Part shown: piece by piece, positions 36,316 to 37,917 of the stretch | Position numbering within the stretch: the first letter of the stretch is position 1 | Layout of the letters: each line of letters opens with the position of its first letter | NCBI RefSeq assembly: GCF_025362505.1 | Contig: NZ_JANYGG010000041.1 | Span: 1 to 37,917 of the forward strand | DNA length: 37,917 nucleotides | Direction of reading: 5' to 3' | From: Sphingomonas sp. | GTDB taxonomy: Bacteria > Pseudomonadota > Alphaproteobacteria > Sphingomonadales > Sphingomonadaceae | The notes under the pieces: model-generated | Databases searched by the model: none | Seen by the model: only the letters and a program-made list of their open reading frames with translations | Told to the model about the DNA's origin: nothing | Position numbers and translations under genes: made by a program

Positions 36316-37746
36316 TCAATGCTTGAACATGATGTGACGCGGGGTGGTATAATGTTCGAGGCAATAGATCGACAGGTCCGATCCATAGCCTGACGACTTG
36401 ACCCCGCCATGCGGCATTTCGCTGACGTTGACGCTGTGCGTGTTGATCCACGTCACGCCATATTGGAGCTTGGCCGCGATCGCCCCGGCCTTGCCGATGT
36501 CGCGTGTCCAGATCGACGAGGCGAGGCCGTAGTCGCTGTCGTTGGCCCAGTCGACGACCTGCGCAATGTCGGTGAAGCGGGTGACCGAGACGACCGGGCC
36601 GAACACCTCGCGCTGGACGATTTCGTCGCTGTGCTTGGCACCGGCGATGAGGGTGGGCTGGAAGAAGAAGCCGGCGCCCTCGCCGGGATTGCCGCCAGTC
36701 ACCAGTTCGGCCCCGGCGTCAGTCACCGCGCGGCGAACGAAGCCTTCGACCCGGTCGCGTTGGCGCTCGGTGATCAGCGGGCCAAGGCTGGTCGCAGGGT
36801 GGCGCGGATCGCCCATGGTGAGCGCGTTGATGCGCTGTTCGATCGCGGCGATGAGCTTTGTCTCGATCCCGGCCTGGGCATAGACTCGCGAGGCGGCGGT
36901 GCAGTCCTGCCCGGCGTTGTAATAGCCGGCGTCGACGATCCCTTCGGCCGCGGCGTCGATGTCGGCGTCGTCGAGGACGATCACCGGCGCCTTGCCACCA
37001 AGCTCGAAATGGGTGCGCTTGATCGTCGGCGCGACCGCCTCGAGGATCTTGCGCCCGGTGGCGATGTCGCCGGTCAGCGACACCATCCGCACCTTGCGGT
37101 GGGAAACGAGGCTGGCGCCGACATCCGAGCCGTTGCCGGTAACGAGGTTGACGACGCCGGCGGGAAGGAATTCGGCGCAAATCTCGGCCAGCTTGAGCGC
37201 GGTCAACGGGGTATGCTCGGATGGTTTGAGCACCACCGTATTGCCCGCGGCGATCGCCGGGGCGACCTTCCACGCGGCCATCATCAGCGGATAATTCCAC
37301 GGCGCGATCCCGGCGACGACACCGAGCGGATCGCGCCGCAGCATCGAGGTGAAGCCCGAGCGATATTCGCCCGCTGGAATCCCGCTGGTGGTGCGCAGTG
37401 CGCCGGCGAAAAAGCGGAACACGTCGACGGTGTTGCCGACATCGACCGCGCGTGCGGTGGCGAGCGGCTTGCCGCAATTGCGCATTTCCAGCTCGGCCAG
37501 CTCGTCCTGCTTCGCTTCGATGCGGTCGGCAATCTTGAGCATCGCCAGCGATCGTTCCTTGGGCGAGAAGCCCGACCAGATCGGGAAAGCGCGGTCGGCC
37601 GCGGCGACGGCGTCATCGACCTGGGCGCGGCTCGCTCCGGCCAAGCTGACGATCGAACTGCCGTCGGTGGGATCGTTTACCTGTTCGGGCTCGCCCTCGC
37701 CGCGCTGGAACGCGCCGTCGATCAGCAGGCCGGGAAGATCGGTCAT
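36316..37746 (-). CDS. Gamma-aminobutyraldehyde-type aldehyde dehydrogenase, 476 aa
   Basis: NAD(P)-dependent oxidation of an aminoaldehyde such as 4-aminobutanal to GABA. The catalytic Cys282 is in [11 protein letters not shown] and the general base Glu248 in [32 protein letters not shown] and the C-terminal [17 protein letters not shown] are standard. The whole sequence resembles E. coli PatD/YdcW (for example [23 protein letters not shown] and [12 protein letters not shown]) more than generic betaine-aldehyde enzymes. Start: ATG at 37746. It is first in the unit ALDH-puuD-aminotransferase and lies 37 bp after the alanine dehydrogenase stop. Confidence 0.9.
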   Translation of the reverse strand: MTDLPGLLIDGAFQRGEGEPEQVNDPTDGSSIVSLAGASRAQVDDAVAAADRAFPIWSGFSPKERSLAMLKIADRIEAKQDELAELEMRNCGKPLATARAVDVGNTVDVFRFFAGALRTTSGIPAGEYRSGFTSMLRRDPLGVVAGIAPWNYPLMMAAWKVAPAIAAGNTVVLKPSEHTPLTALKLAEICAEFLPAGVVNLVTGNGSDVGASLVSHRKVRMVSLTGDIATGRKILEAVAPTIKRTHFELGGKAPVIVLDDADIDAAAEGIVDAGYYNAGQDCTAASRVYAQAGIETKLIAAIEQRINALTMGDPRHPATSLGPLITERQRDRVEGFVRRAVTDAGAELVTGGNPGEGAGFFFQPTLIAGAKHSDEIVQREVFGPVVSVTRFTDIAQVVDWANDSDYGLASSIWTRDIGKAGAIAAKLQYGVTWINTHSVNVSEMPHGGVKSSGYGSDLSIYCLEHYTTPRHIMFKH

Positions 37747-37783
37747 CGAAAATTCTCCAAACGGTTGGGCCGATGCAGCCGGC

Positions 37784-37917
37784 TCACGCCGCTTCGAACT
37801 TCAAATCGAGCGCTTCGGCGACGGCCTGGTGGCGGATCTTGCCGCCCGACACGTTGAGGCCGTTGGCGAGGTGGGGGTCCTGTGCCATCGCCTTGTCCGC
37901 GCCCAGGTTCGCCAGCT
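37784..37917 (-). CDS. ald: Alanine dehydrogenase, C-terminal 43 residues only
   Basis: The window ends inside this gene. The readable end is [20 protein letters not shown] followed by [18 protein letters not shown]. This fits the end of NAD-dependent alanine dehydrogenases (usually ...GLNV.GGK.TH.AVAEAL.L). These would turn alanine, the amine acceptor product of the aminotransferase in this unit, back into pyruvate. Only the tail is seen, so the family call is moderate. Confidence 0.7.
   Translation of the reverse strand, partial: LANLGADKAMAQDPHLANGLNVSGGKIRHQAVAEALDLKFEAA

Overview
The window comes from a GC-rich alphaproteobacterium, most likely a sphingomonad (Sphingomonas or a close relative). 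Evidence for this is the heavy G/C preference at third codon positions, the single-domain PilZ proteins, the pyruvate carboxylase, the YcbB-like L,D-transpeptidase, the Aur1-type PAP2 protein and the general look of the proteins. This is judged by reading; no database search was possible. Most of it is ordinary, tightly packed chromosome. Two stretches stand apart: the IS5-family element at the left edge, next to the 3' end of a tRNA-Thr gene, and a lower-GC patch around 26.2-27.25 kb holding an unrecognised secreted protein.

Layout. 1-626: right part of an IS element whose transposase needs a -1 frameshift. 883-957: tRNA-Thr(GGT). 1.0-7.5 kb: a 38-residue protein, an M24 aminopeptidase P, an S9 oligopeptidase B, the internally deleted remnant of an acyl-CoA thioesterase, maleylacetoacetate isomerase, a class II aldolase-fold protein and a YdbC-like aldo/keto reductase. 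7.6-12 kb: a DJ-1/PfpI protein, a good terminator, tRNA-Pro(CGG), a ferredoxin-NADP reductase with a PHA-system protein, an M15-type peptidase and a PAP2/Aur1-type membrane protein whose tails overlap. 12-21 kb: clpB, an L,D-transpeptidase, two PilZ genes, a tesA-like esterase divergent from a ybbA/ybbP-like ABC exporter pair (the same arrangement as in E. coli), and a small zinc-ribbon protein. 21-26 kb: pyruvate carboxylase and a cytosolic GH43-like glycosidase. 27.3-33.5 kb: a lactate-monooxygenase-like flavoenzyme divergent from a four-gene glutathione-formaldehyde operon (class III ADH, Gfa, S-formylglutathione hydrolase, ferredoxin reductase), then a CoA-transferase. 33.5-37.9 kb, minus strand: an FKBP lipoprotein and a polyamine-degradation set (PuuD-like hydrolase, class III aminotransferase, gamma-aminobutyraldehyde-type dehydrogenase) next to the C-terminus of alanine dehydrogenase.

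Working together. The formaldehyde genes form one coupled unit that would trap formaldehyde as S-hydroxymethylglutathione, oxidise it and hydrolyse the formyl thioester. The fourth gene suggests that formaldehyde arises from an oxygenase-type demethylation. The genes at 34-37.7 kb would carry putrescine-like amines to GABA or succinate semialdehyde. Compact organisation recurs: many neighbours are joined by ATGA, TGATG or TTGA overlaps, and four of eight convergent pairs share a CTAG in which both stop codons overlap. I found no convincing new defence or mobile system. The best leads for something undescribed are the secreted repeat protein at 26.3 kb, the ferredoxin reductase fused into the formaldehyde operon, and the collapsed thioesterase gene.
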